64,000 nt of DNA from Lithodes maja (taxonomy: Eukaryota; Arthropoda; Malacostraca; Decapoda; Lithodidae). The notes below the pieces were generated by a model. It was not told where the DNA came from. It did not search any database and worked only from the letters and a program-made list of their open reading frames with translations. The stretch covers positions 62,001-126,000 of the forward strand of contig JBAKBP010001392.1 of NCBI GenBank assembly GCA_037953745.1, read 5' to 3'. The first letter of the stretch is position 1. Each line of letters begins with the position of its first letter. The position numbers and the translations under genes were made by a program. Below are positions 23,383 through 34,214 of the stretch, in pieces.

Positions 23383-23946
23383 GGTTTGACTCCTGTAAGA
23401 AGATAAAGAAAACCTAATATTTAGTAGTGGCCCCGTAATCATTGACGAACATGCCTATTACATAAGGCATCCTCTTCAAACACTAATCCGCCGTAGTTTG
23501 AATCTACCGCGCAGAGCATTTAAAATCTGAGGAGCCTTCATCATGAGCGCACGCGACCTCACTCATGGCTTCAGTCATTATGAATTGGGTTCTCACTACG
23601 AAAAAACTTCGTAAAAAATAAAAAACAAAAAGAAAATAAGAATAACTATCCAATAAGCTTTCCATCATATCGTGGATGTACTTCTGTGGATCTTTGACCA
23701 GACGCTGATTCAGGCGTCAGGCGTCATTCTTCCTTCACTGACATATCAAGTAAACCAAAATCCTTAATACATCAACGAATGGGAAGGGGATGGTCGGGAG
23801 GGCCCCAGTCGTCAATGATTACGGGGCCACTACTAAATATTAGGTTTTCTTTATCTCCTTACAGGAGTCAAACCTATACTGTAATTTATTAGTGGCCCCT
23901 CCATCATTGACAAACATGCCTGATTTCTAAGACTGGAGGGGGACAA
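23383..23946. repeat. MITE-like element, copy 1
   Basis: Inverted ends carry CCTAATATTTAGTAGTGGCC (about 23411) and its complement (about 23830). A related second inverted unit, ATTTATTAGTGGCCCCTCC, lies at the right. The second copy, in opposite orientation and with a 2.6-kb insertion, is at 47136-50283. No frame is conserved between copies. Confidence 0.75.
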
Positions 23947-25194
23947 TTTGTTAGTAGTCTTGGCAAATCCAACGTCAAGGCTATTAACCTAATTGCAATG
24001 ACGACTTGTCTATTTTGACTGCTATGTCGTCATTCCAACCGCGGTTAAAAAGAAAACGTCTAGAGTCTACTCCTTATCTTGCTCTAGGAGACGTTGTACA
24101 TTAACCAAAACTACCACAGAAGGTGAAAAAAGCATAGAAGAGAAGAAAAAGGGGTTTACCTTAGTTACCGCTTAAGGCCCATCCCGTGTTCCGTCATGTG
24201 CAGATCCCTGTCGAACGTGCGCATGAGCGACCCTCTCTTGTCATCATTTTTTCACGCGCTCCATTGAATGAAGTCGCTTTTGTTGTGCTCCTTTAATTCA
24301 CCCTGTTTAGGTTCGTTTCGGCTTATCTGGCCTTTTTTGTTAGACAGATGTTACGTGATCTAGGGCACACGTAAATGGGCTCCTAAGTGTGTATAATGGA
24401 GACGCGTGTGGAAATAGCCTACCGAAGGTACGGGGGCGCCTGGCGTTCCTCGTATATGTTTTACATTCTTTCTCTTTTCATATTCTTTTTTCCTGTTAGT
24501 CTGGGCATAGTTTAGCTTTTAGCTTAATTTAGCCTAGCTCATTTTCTCATTCAGGAATTGCTATGCCCCTATGAGTTTTCATTTTTTCATAGCCTAGGTG
24601 TACCGTTGGTAAACAATCTGAGATTTCGTTGGTGGCGGTGCTGTTTGTAGAGTTTGTGTCGGCCGCATTATTAGCGTTATTCCCGAGTCCCCCCTTTCGA
24701 GTCCTTCACTGTGTCTCAAGGGCCTGGGCGACAGGTGGTTCGTGATACTCCAGGGGTACCCCACGGGGGCCCCTCCTTCACACCACAGGGTTTTTCGCCC
24801 CTGACACATTCTCTGCTCACGGCTAGGCCACCCTTTTTCTCACCAGTTTCATTTACTGGTTTTTGTTTTCTCTTCCTGTTTCACCTCCATCCTTTCATAG
24901 TCTTTTGCCCAATCCAGGGGTACCTCACGGGGGCCCCTGTTTGTGCGAAACCACCCTCCCTGCCACTTCTCCTCATGGGCTTTGCTCTATCTCTGTGGGT
25001 TGGGTGGTTCCTGGGGGATGTGCCTCCTCTCCCTTTACCGGTTGAGTCAGGATAAATTCAAGGAAGACACTGCTCAGCTTGATGGCCATCATTGCTTGGA
25101 GTTCATAAGGAGATGACGCATTTTTTGTGGCCTTTTTTGGTATTCCCTAGACGCTCCTCTCGCTTTTTTCGGCGCCGGACTATCTCGGCCGGTC

Positions 25195-25307
25195 CCGCAA
25201 ATTTCCGGGAGCTCGATTCGGTCCTCTGGGACGTTTCGGCTCCCCGCAAATTTGCGGAGATCGTTGGGGGGTCCCGCAAAATTGCGGGAGGGTGGTGTCG
25301 GTACGGT

Positions 25308-25352
<45 letters not shown>

Positions 25353-25599
25353 CTTCTGGTTACTTATATAGCGCCCGTATCTCCTCCTTCGAGGATTCAC
25401 AAGCGCTTGGCTTTCTTTAGTCTACCAGAGACCATTACCCATCCCCCTTGCTCATGGGGAGATGGTAACCGCCGGCTGTATCCCAGAAAAACTTTTCAAT
25501 CTGAGCGGGGATTGAACGCGAGACCTTCAAGATGGGAATCAGGCACGCTACCAACTGAGCCAGCCGGACGGCTGCCTCCATTGGCCCGCAAATTTGCGG
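25195..25599. promoter_or_regulatory. Repeated CCGCAAATTTGCGG palindromes, copy 1
   Basis: The 14-bp palindrome or one-base variants occur at 25195-25208, 25244-25257, 25274-25287 and 25586-25599. Copy 2 has three exact copies at matching places. A role as a protein-binding site is inferred only from symmetry and conservation. Confidence 0.6.
25304..25572 (-). mobile_element. tRNA-headed SINE with (TTA)n tail
   Basis: On the minus strand the head reads CGGCTGGCTCAGTTGGTAGC (box A) and later GGTCTCGCGTTCAATCC (box B), then a body with GCGCTATATAAGT, and ends in (TTA)n, seen as (ATA)n at 25310-25352. The GCGCTATATAA motif recurs at the ends of many LINE-mobilised SINEs. It interrupts DIRS-A copy 1 and is absent from copy 2. 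Confidence 0.8.
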
Positions 25600-25743
25600 T
25601 AATAGTTGGCTTTCACTACAGGTATTGACTTTTTTTATGTCATCTTGTTGCCTGATACTATATTGGTGTATGCACTTTACTGGTGTTATAGGCCCTGCAT
25701 GTAAGATGTTGAGTGGTGGTTAACACTTTCTCCATCTTTGCAG

Positions 25744-25806
25744 GTTCTGCTAGTGCTCTTCCGCCTCGGCCGACCTCCTCACCTACCTCTGTGCTCCCAG
25801 TTTAGG
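25744..25806 (+). other. Candidate 63-bp exon in DIRS 5' region, copy 1
   Basis: It is flanked by TCTCCATCTTTGCAG on the left and GTGAGTACGG on the right. The next acceptor, TTCTAGTGCAG, ends at 25932. Copy 2 conserves the exon length and both sites. Confidence 0.5.
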
Positions 25807-25932
25807 GTGAGTACGGATACCTGTTTGCATGTGTGTTCCTGTTTCCCCATGCTCCTTCCCTGGTTCTTCTTGGACATTCTCTCCACTTACTCCTTCGACG
25901 TGCTGATTATGGTGTGTGTTCTTCTAGTGCAG

Positions 25933-28386
25933 GTAGGCTGCCTTGCTTTCGCCTTGGTTGTCGCTCCCCGTGCTTGGAGAGCCACAAGTCCTGCTTGCGC
26001 CACTCGCTCTGTGTGTCCTCTACGGCCTACCTCCCTGCTCTGTGTGGCACGTGTCTGGCCCTGGTGGATGTGCTGCACCATGGCCCTGGTTCCTCGGCGG
26101 CGGCTGTGGCCTCTGCTTCCCTTCAGTCAGTGTGGACGATGGTCTCCCGCCACATTAGGACTGTGGACCACCGTTCCCCGGCCTTTGTTGCCGACCGGAT
26201 CCGCGTCGCCCTGGGTATCCGTGACCCGACTGAAGGCCGTTCACCTGGCCCTCTCCCTGCTCGGGCCCTCTCCCCTGGGTCCCGCAGCCGGTCGTCCCAT
26301 CGTCGGGAGGTTCCCCAGCTCCGTCCACGCTCTCGCTCGCCTCCTCGTCCGTCCTCTACTGCCCCTCGTCGTCCTCCTGATCGCCTTGACGACACCCATC
26401 GCCCTCGTCATGGTTCTCGCCCTGAGGCCGGGGTTAGCGGCTCTGCCCCTGTGCGCCCTCCCCTGGCCTCTACGGAAAAGGGCTCTACTCCCTTCCGCCC
26501 GCTTCCCCAGCCCAGACGACTTCCTCTTACGTTGTCCTCTCCGCGCGCGGTTGTTCATGCTGTAGCTGGCCCACTGCTCCCTCCTCCTACACTGTCCAGG
26601 AGAGTCCGCCTGGATGTCGTTGCTTCTCCTACTTCACCTGCTTCAGTGCCTATTCTTCCTTCACGGTCTCGTCCCACGGTGGAGGTCCCTCCCTCCTCCG
26701 CCTCGGTGTCGGGCCGCCCTGTTATCTCAGCCCCGGGGATCCTTGCTCTGTTTCCCCCCGCGGCTCCTTCTGGCCTCCTTTCACCCGGCCAGCCTTCCCA
26801 CTCCCGTCGTCCTGCTCCTCCTCATTCTTCTCTTCCTGACCTTCACTTACCGTCTCGCCAGGGGGGTACCCCTCCTCTTGCCTCGGTGGGGTTTCGCGAG
26901 GTTTCGGGGTCCCCTTTCTCAGGAGCTGACGTGTCGCTGGAAGAGGGCGATGGTGCTGTTTCCCCCTCGGCCGTTCGTGATCGGGGACGAGTCCCTCAAC
27001 GGCGACACAACCGTCGTCGCTCGCCTTCCTTGGGCCGCGACGCTGCTGGTTCGTGTCGTGGGTCTCGCTCCCGCTCACGCTCGCCCCTGCGGGCCGACCA
27101 ATCTGGGCGCGGGGGGTCGCCTCTCTCGGATCGATTGTCAGCTATGCAGAGCTGGGTTGTGTCACGCTTCGACGGGTGCTTGGAGTCGATGGAAGACTCC
27201 CTCTTCTCGCGCTTCTTGGCGGTGACTCACCCTACCTACCCCTGCTACGGTCCCCCTCCCTTCTGCAGGCCTACGATCTGGTCAGACTTCAGCCGCCCTG
27301 ACATCCTTCCGGCTGTTCAGTCCCTGGCTGTGTTGACGGGTCTGTCCTCCTATGGGACAGGTTTGTGCGACGCCGGTACGCCTGGCTTAGCCATCATGCT
27401 CGGTCACCCTCTCCCATTGGAGGCTTGGTTTGCTGAGGCCTTCGACTTCACACACCGATCCGTCGACGGCTCTCCTTCAGTCCCTCCCCCGGAGTCATCA
27501 CTGATTTTGCCTCCTCTTGTGTCTGTCGGCGGGTTGGACGGCGCGTTCTGGTCCTGGATGAGCGCGCCCGTTCTTGAACTTTATTCTATTGCTACCCCGT
27601 TCTTCTCTCACCTGGATCAGCCCTCTGTCGCCAAGGTTTTTCCCTTGCGACAGAGGGTGACGGACTTATTGTCTTGTCTTTAGGTTCCCTCCAGACGTCT
27701 GTTCACCACCTGCGGCTTTTCGAGGCGTCTGCGCCAGGCGATCTTTGCGAGGGTTTGGACCGCGTTCAGCGGGTCCACCTTCAGCTCGCGGTGTCTTTGG
27801 TTCCCGAGCTGAAGGCGGTTTTGTGCGCGGCAACTCGGCGACGCCCGACGGTACGGTCCTCGTTCTGTCGGCTGGCCCCCTTGGATATTCGTCAGGGTTT
27901 GTTGTACTCTGCGCTATATACGTCGTTTTTTTTTAAGCAGGATGCTTGGGAATGCTACGCTTCTCTGTCGGCGGCCCCTGCTTCCGACACGCGACGACGC
28001 GCTGTGTCATTGCGGACCCTGCTTACGTCACGCACCGACGCGCTGTGTCGCGCGCGGGGTCTTCTCAGTCCCGTCCTTCTGCCGGTCCTCTTTGGGGTGC
28101 TGCTGCAAGTGCTGCCGCCTTGCACAGGCGCAGGACTGGGACGTTGCAGGCCAGTGAGTCGGTTCCGCCTCGCACTTCTGTTCTTGCCCCTTTCATCCCC
28201 GCCGTGTCGGGGCTGGCCGGCCTTCCACTTCCGGCCGCCCTTCGACGGGGTCAGCCCCGCGCCGGCCTGGGGTTGGGGTGGCCCGCCCTTTTTGACGAGG
28301 TTGGGGGGGTGGTAGAGGAGGTCAACGTGGCGCTCATGCCCGCACGGCCCGTACCGGGGGTACCTCCACGTCAACACAATGTGTAG
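25933..28386 (+). pseudogene. DIRS-A copy 1 gag remnant
   Basis: It is collinear with the copy 2 gag, with a Cys-rich N-terminus (CLESHKSCLRHSLC) and a long Pro/Ser/Arg-rich region. The start codon is lost (GATGCC became GGCTGCC), a stretch corresponding to about 36420-36880 of copy 2 is deleted around 27240, and frameshifts follow near 27680. The stop TAG at 28384 matches the copy 2 stop. Long open frames on all strands here reflect scarcity of A, hence of stop codons, rather than real genes. Confidence 0.8.
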
Positions 28387-28389
28387 TTC

Positions 28390-30247
28390 TCTGGGTCGGC
28401 CTCCTTGTTCTCCTTCTCGCCTGGCCGACCGGGTCGCTCCCCTCCTCTCGGGTGCTCCCTCGGGTTGTTTTCGCCCTTGCGCCCCTCGGTAGCCGCGAGG
28501 GACGTTGGGGGCAGCGGGTTGCGCGGAGGGGTCTCACCTGGAGGTGGACGTCCAGACCCCCACTCCGCTCTTGTCACTGACGCCGGCCCATCTCTTCAGA
28601 GGTGGCCCACGTGTTCACTTCCATGCCCGAGCTGGGTAGCGTCGAGGGAGTTGACCGCCGGTCACCCGGTTTTCCTCTCCCGTGTCTTTCTGGTACCGTC
28701 GACGAACTGCGACGCGATGCGACCGGTGGTGGATCTGTCGGCCCTCAACGGGCACATCGTGCACACACGGTTTCGGATGCTGCCGGTACCCCTGGTATGC
28801 CTGGCCCTGTGCCCTCTGTCGTGGGTAGTATCGCTGGCCCTCCAGGATGCGTCTTGGCTCGTTCCTCTCCATCCTCGCTTCCAGCGATTCTTGGCCGTTC
28901 GGACTTCCGATCGTGTGTTCCTGTTCGACGGCCTTCCCTTCGGTCTCCACATCGCGCCGCGGATCTTCTCCGCACTGGTGGAGCAGGCTCTGGGTCCTCT
29001 CCTCAGGAGCGGGCTCCAGATCCTGTTTTCCTTGGCCGATTGGTTGGTAGTTTCCGAAGCCCTAGGACTGTGCATTGGCGACGCCCTCACAGTCGTTCGC
29101 AACATCGCACGGTTAGGGTTCCCCTTCGATGTTCCCAAGTCACGCTTGACCCCGTCGCGTGTCGTGCCATGGGTCGGTCTCGCATGGGTTTTGTCCGGCG
29201 CTACGGTGACCCGGGGTCTGCCGGCCGCGGTGCACCTTCGGTGGAAGGTCTTCGCCGTGTTGCACTCGGTCTCCCTCCCGGGGTGGCTCTGGGACTCGTT
29301 CGTGGGTTCGCTGCATTGGGCCGCTCTGCCCCTTCCCTTAGGGAGCCTCTGGCTATGCCGCCTCCTCCTCATGGGCACCGCGGTGTTTCCGTTGCCCCTA
29401 TGGATCGGCTCTTGCCGCTCCCGCGTACCGTTCGCAGACACTTCGGTCGCTGGGTTGCTCGGGGCTCGCTCTCTGCGGCTCTGCCCTGGACCGCCCCCCC
29501 CCCGCCGACGGTCTGGGTAGCCACAGATACGTCGAGCGAGGGTGAGGTTCCCGATCGAACCTGGGACGTCCACTTCCCGGCAGATGGGTGGGTCTCCCTC
29601 CACTTACCCGTCTATGCCCTCGGACTGTTGGTTCCTTTGTTCTTCCTGCGGGACCACGCGCTGGCCCTTCGGGGTAAGTCGGTGGCCTTCGGGTTAGACA
29701 CTCAGACAAGCTGTCCCCTGTTTCCTTATGCGGGGGTCCTCCAGGTCGTTGACTCTATTGGGGGTCTCGGTGGAGTTGTTCTTCCTCGCGGACCGACACC
29801 CCTTCTCCTTGCATGCCTCCTCCCTGCCCGGGCCTGCCACCCTGTGGGCGGCCGCCCTGTCGAGAGGGCAGGGCGTTCTTGTAGAATGGGCGATGAAACG
29901 GACTGTGTTCGCCGACCTCGCGGCTTCCTGAGGTGTTCCGGAGGTCGCCTTGTTCGCATCAGGGGTGCCGCGCCAGTTGCCTCTGGACGTCTCCCTCCGG
30001 CCTCGCGCTCCGGGGGGGGTCCGGACGCTTTCATGGTAGCCTGGTACAGGTGGCGGTCGATATACTGTACATCTTTCCGCCACCAGACGCGCTGTTGATG
30101 TGCCCAGTCCTCGCGAGGCTGCGGCTGTACCACGGCTGCGTCTGGCTCCTCGCGCCTCTGTGGCCGGCACGGGCTTGGTACGCCCGGTTGCCGCGGTGGT
30201 GCCCGAGTCCGGTCCCTCTACCTGTCTCCGGCTTCCACTTGGGCTAG
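28390..30247 (+). pseudogene. DIRS-A copy 1 RT/RNase H remnant
   Basis: It aligns with copy 2 RT. The frame is open from about 28405 to 29520 and then shifts. The catalytic YLDDW has become SLADW (29029-29043) by TAC to TCC and GAC to GCC, and the DLKDAYWHVPIH block has become ALQDASWLVPLH. Both are coding-strand A losses. It lacks the one-base deletion that breaks the copy 2 RT. Confidence 0.82.
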
Positions 30248-31262
30248 GTTGGGGACCTGCGGACCTCGTTGGCCTTCGCATCGTGCATGTTCATGAGGCA
30301 CGGTGGCTCCCGGTCCCCGGCCGGGCCCTGACTGACTTCCTGCAGCGTTCCTGGCCGTCTTCTCCTTGGGGGACTTACGGGTCCCGCTGGAGGTCTTTTA
30401 CTAGGTGGCTACAGGCCACTCGCCTGCCAGTTGGCTCTCCTTCCCTTGTCCTACGCTCCTTGTTTCACCTCTTCCGTACACGTCACTTTCAGTCGACGCT
30501 ATACGTACCCACTTGTCTGCCGTCCGGGGGGTCTTTGGGTCCGTCGCTGGGCTGGTCGTTCCGCCACGGGAGCTGGATTCCTTCCTTCTGGCTGCCTTCC
30601 GGGATCGACCGCCTCCGCGCCAGGTCCCTCCGCAGTGGGATCTGGGGCGGGCTCTGGTCCTTCTGGCTTCACCCACGTATACAAGGGCCGCTATGCCAGT
30701 TCCGTTGCTCGGGCGTCCACTCTTCCTTGTCGCTCTGGCCACTGGGGATCGGGTGTCTGCACTAGCTGCATTGTCACGGCCCCGGGACTGCGTGCGATTC
30801 TCCCCGTCCTTGCATGGCGTCTCGTTCGCCTCCTCCCCTCCTTTTGTTACCACGCATGGGAGGGAGGCCCCCGCTTTCCAGCCTTTCGCTGTCCAGGCTT
30901 TACGGCGTGGGCATCCTCGCCATGTGTTGTGCCCGGTGTCAGCCTTGCACTCCTCTGTTGCGTCTGTGGCGCCGCCTTCGGGTACTGCTGTGTGGGTGTC
31001 TCCTCGGACAGGTGGGAGGCTCTCGCAGGTGCAGATGGGCCGCCACGTTTGTCGGACCGTTCGTGCCCGTCACCCTGTTTGTAGGGGTTCTGCGCACGAT
31101 GTCAGATCCTTTGCTGCCTCCTTCCGGTTCCTGCCACGTCGATCCTTACCTGCCATCGCCTCAGCGGTTTTGTGGGTCTTCTATCAATTCCTTCATCTCC
31201 TCCTACCTCTCCGTGTCCAGTGTTCGACCCCCTCGGCCGGTGATTGCTCTCGGGGGTCGTGT
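30248..31262 (+). pseudogene. DIRS-A copy 1 tyrosine recombinase remnant
   Basis: The catalytic Arg (TGDRVSALA) and the HDVR box are still readable. A length change near 31160 puts the terminal ISSYLSV tyrosine motif in another frame. Many substitutions relative to copy 2 replace A by C or G. It cannot encode a complete recombinase. Confidence 0.8.
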
Positions 31263-31736
31263 TTCCTGGTGCTCTGGCGAAGATCCCTGGTCTTCCCCCC
31301 TTGTCCCTCGTTCTTTTCCTTCGTTTTACTTGACAAAGGGGAGGGGGGGGGGGGGGTTACGGGTTTGCAACACTGGATTGCAAGTTTGGGATTATGTATT
31401 GTTCCAGTACATAAGTGTTTTTGCCACATTGAAAATTGTGTTTTGTTCTTGTGTTCAGTGTTTTTGTTGGTTTTTGAAGAAAAGGGATTTTGGGTACAGT
31501 ACCTTTTTGGTTTCAGACAAGTCTATGTTTTTGCATTACTATGAATGACGGGCATGTGTTAAAACTGTTCTTTTTAGCTATTCCTCAGTTTTTCACTCTT
31601 TTATTAAACTCTCTTGTTTAAATTGTGTCTTTGTCATTCATCATTTTGTTTTATGCATTGTTTTTTTTGGTAGGTTGGGCTTGGATGTCCTCCTCCTATT
31701 TGTTATGGAGCCTTGACGTTGGATTTGCCAAGACTA

Positions 31737-32241
31737 CAGTCGACCCTCGCAAATCCGGACTTCACCAATCCGGACTTTCAACAATCCGGACACAATCCGG
31801 AGTCCGGTCCGATCGTCCGGTAGTGCGTACCGTAACGCATACTTGTCCGAATACTTAAAATTTTGTCCGGTAGGTCAAATATACGTCTCCGATATACGTA
31901 AGACCAAGGACAAGTTAAAGAACTATGCTGCTAAATTTTGTGTCGAAGGCAATAAATCTAAAACTGGCAAAGCAAGACCAAGGAAAAATATGACCACAGC
32001 TGATCATTCCCAGCTAGATGCAGCTGTACTGAAGTGGTTTCTTCAGGAGAGGTCTAGTGGCGTGAATGTTTGTGGAGGAAGAGAACCTAACCCTCTCTCA
32101 AGTATATAACGCCGATGAGACTGGATTTTACTGGCGTTCTATGCCCAAAAATACCCAGGTACACTATTTTCTGAATCCGGACTTTTCCTGAATTCGGACA
32201 AGGCCCAGTCTCTTTTAGTCCGAATTTGCGAGGGTCGACTG
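31737..32241 (+). mobile_element. pogo/Tigger-like DNA transposon, internally deleted
   Basis: The terminal inverted repeats CAGTCGACCCTCGC and GCGAGGGTCGACTG are flanked by TA on both sides (31735-31736 and 32242-32243). Inside are remnants of a CENP-B/HTH-type transposase (LDAAVLKWFLQERSSGVNV) and the first catalytic Asp region, YNADETGFYWRSMPKNTQ, in different frames. Removing it restores the DIRS-A right terminus found in copy 2. Confidence 0.88.
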
Positions 32242-32251
32242 TACTAACAAA

Positions 32252-32333
32252 TTGGGAGGTTTGACGTACCTCCCAACCTACCAAATAGGAAAACCTACTA
32301 TTTGGTAGTAGTCTTGGAAAATCCAACGTACAT
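32252..32333. repeat. Hairpin linker between the DIRS-A copies
   Basis: About 80 bp contain the palindromes GGGAGGTTTGACGTACCTCCC-like and CCAAATAG...CTATTTGG, then GTAGTCTTGGAAAATCC. The same linker follows copy 2 (about 41320-41397), and its reverse complement ends the inverted units after it. Confidence 0.75.
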
Positions 32334-33178
32334 AATTTGTTAGTAGTCTTGGCAAATCCAACGTCAAGGCTATTAACCTAATTGCAATGACGACTTGTCT
32401 ATTTTGACTGCTATGTCGTCATTCCAACCGCGGTTAAAAAGAAAACGTCTAGAGTCTACTCCTTATCTTGCTCTAGGAGACGTTGTACATTAACCAAAAC
32501 TACCACCGAAGGTGAAAAAAGCATTAGAAGAGAAGAAAAAGGGGTTTACCTTAGTTACCGCTCAAGGCCCATCCCGTGTTCCGTTATGCGCCGATCGCTG
32601 TCGAACGTGCGCATAAGCGACCCTCTCTTGTTATCATTTTTTCACGCGTCGCCATTGTTGAAGTCCACTTTTGTTGTGCTCCTTCAATTCACCCTGTTTT
32701 AGGTTCGTTTCGGCTTTTCTGGCCTTCTTTTTGCTAGACAGATGTTACGTGATCTAGGACACACCTAAATGGGCTCCTCAGTGTGTTTAATGGAGACGCG
32801 TGTGGAAATAGCTACCGAAGGTACGGGGGCGCTTGGCGTTCCCCGTCTATATGTTTTCATTCTTTCTCTTTTCATATTCTTTTTTCCTGTTAGTCTGGGC
32901 ATAGTTTAGCTTTTAGCTTCAATTAGCCTAGCTTGTTTATCATTCAGGAATTGCTATGCCCTTATGAGTTCTCATTTTTTCATAGCCTAGGTGTACAGTT
33001 GGTTCACAATCTGAGATTTCGTGGTGGCGGTGCTGTTTGTAGTGTTTGTGTCAGCCGCATAACTAGCGTTATTCCCGAGTCCCCCCTTTCGAGCCTTCAC
33101 TGTGTCTCAAGGGCCTGAGCGCTTAGTGGTTCGTGATACCCAGAGGTACCCCACGGGGGCCTCTCCCTCACTCCACAG

Positions 33179-34214
33179 TGAAGTGATTAAAGTGGATGGA
33201 AAACTATTTAATTGGGAGGGAAATGCGAACAGTAATAAAAGGAAAGTTCTCCTCGTGGAAAAGGGTAAAAAGCGGAGTGCCTCAAGGATCGGTGTTGGCC
33301 CCAATCATGTTTTTGGTTTTCATCAACGACCTTCAAATGGGAATAGGCTCATATATATCTATGTTTGCTGATGATGCAAAATTAATGAAGCATATTACAA
33401 GTAGGAGTAGTTGTGAAGAATTACAGAGAGACCTAGATAAGTTATATGAGTGGAGTCAAACTTGGAAAATGGAATTCAACACGAGTAAGTGTCAGGTTCT
33501 TGAGATGGGAAAAAGTAAATATAGACCTTCTTGGGGATATAAAATAGGAGATGAAATAATTAGTAAAGCTGTGAAAGCAAAAGACCTAGGGGTAGTTGTG
33601 GCAGACAGCTTGTCACCTGAACAGCATATAAATAAAATAACTGGTGAAACCTATGCAGTGTTGACTAACATGAGAATAGCTCTGAATTATTTAGATGAAG
33701 AGATGTTAGCAAAAATAATAGGGACAATAATACGACCAAGACTGGAGTATGCAGCAGTGGTGTGGTCTCCACACCTTATAAAACATAATAAAAAACTGGA
33801 AAGAGTTCAGAGAGTTGCCACTAAGATGATAGCTAGCCTTAGAGACCTGCCTTATGAGGAAAGATTGGAGAGGCTAAAGCTGCCAACGCTGAGGGAGAGG
33901 AGAGAGAGAGGTGACATGATCATGATGTTTAAGTGTGTGAAAGGTTTTGAGAAGATCGACAAGGGAGATTTTGTGGTGAGGGACGAGGGAAGAACCAGGG
34001 GTCATGATTGTGAGTTGAGGAAAGTTATATGTAAGTCTGATGTAAGAAAGTTCAGCTTCCCGTATAGAAGCATTGAGTGTTGGAATAAGTTGGATGGGGA
34101 GGTGGTGGGAGCAAGAAATATCCAAACTTTTAAAGCAAAATTGGATAAATGTAGAGAGAGAGACAGGACAACACGAGCTTAGGCTCAAATCCTGTATACT
34201 ACAATTAGGTGAGT
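33179..34214 (+). mobile_element. CR1-like LINE inside DIRS-A copy 2
   Basis: It splits sequence that is continuous in copy 1 (CACCACAG / GGTTTTTCGCC). ACAG is present at both borders, a possible 4-bp duplication or microhomology. The element is 5'-truncated within RT and ends AATTAGGTGAGT. Confidence 0.85.
33196..34182 (+). CDS. CR1-like reverse transcriptase, C-terminal 328 residues
   Basis: The open frame begins in the RT palm. It has SGVPQGSVLAPIMF, INDLQMG, the FADDAKLM catalytic box, the thumb (LGVVVADSLSPEQH), RPRLEYAAVVWSP, ERVQRVATKMI, RERRERGDMIMMFK and the C-terminal SIECWNKLDGEVV. The endonuclease and RT fingers are missing because the copy is 5'-truncated; the ATG is internal. 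No frame damage is visible, so it is young relative to its host. Confidence 0.85.
   Translation: MENYLIGREMRTVIKGKFSSWKRVKSGVPQGSVLAPIMFLVFINDLQMGIGSYISMFADDAKLMKHITSRSSCEELQRDLDKLYEWSQTWKMEFNTSKCQVLEMGKSKYRPSWGYKIGDEIISKAVKAKDLGVVVADSLSPEQHINKITGETYAVLTNMRIALNYLDEEMLAKIIGTIIRPRLEYAAVVWSPHLIKHNKKLERVQRVATKMIASLRDLPYEERLERLKLPTLRERRERGDMIMMFKCVKGFEKIDKGDFVVRDEGRTRGHDCELRKVICKSDVRKFSFPYRSIECWNKLDGEVVGARNIQTFKAKLDKCRERDRTTRA

Larger units (their letters stand above)
23944..32251 (+). mobile_element. DIRS-A copy 1, hypermutated
   Basis: This is a tyrosine-recombinase retrotransposon of the DIRS group with the same layout as copy 2: 39-bp inverted termini starting CAATTTGTTAGTAGTC, a long 5' region, gag, RT/RNase H, recombinase and 3' UTR. 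A SINE interrupts the 5' region, and a pogo-type transposon splits the right terminus. The coding part is strongly depleted of adenine compared with copy 2, while the ends remain similar. Every protein is damaged. Confidence 0.88.

Noticed and set aside
25490..25572. A functional tRNA gene on the minus strand.
   Set aside because: Box A and box B are present, but the cloverleaf is imperfect and it heads a SINE with a (TTA)n tail.
25738..30853. Many long open frames on both strands of DIRS-A copy 1, several over 200 codons.
   Set aside because: They overlap in every frame, match no family, and arise because the strand has few adenines and so few stop codons.
28390..31000. Explaining copy 1 by ADAR, APOBEC, RIP or CpG decay.
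   Set aside because: Each predicts mainly one transition type or a dinucleotide context; here A goes to C and G about equally and also to T.
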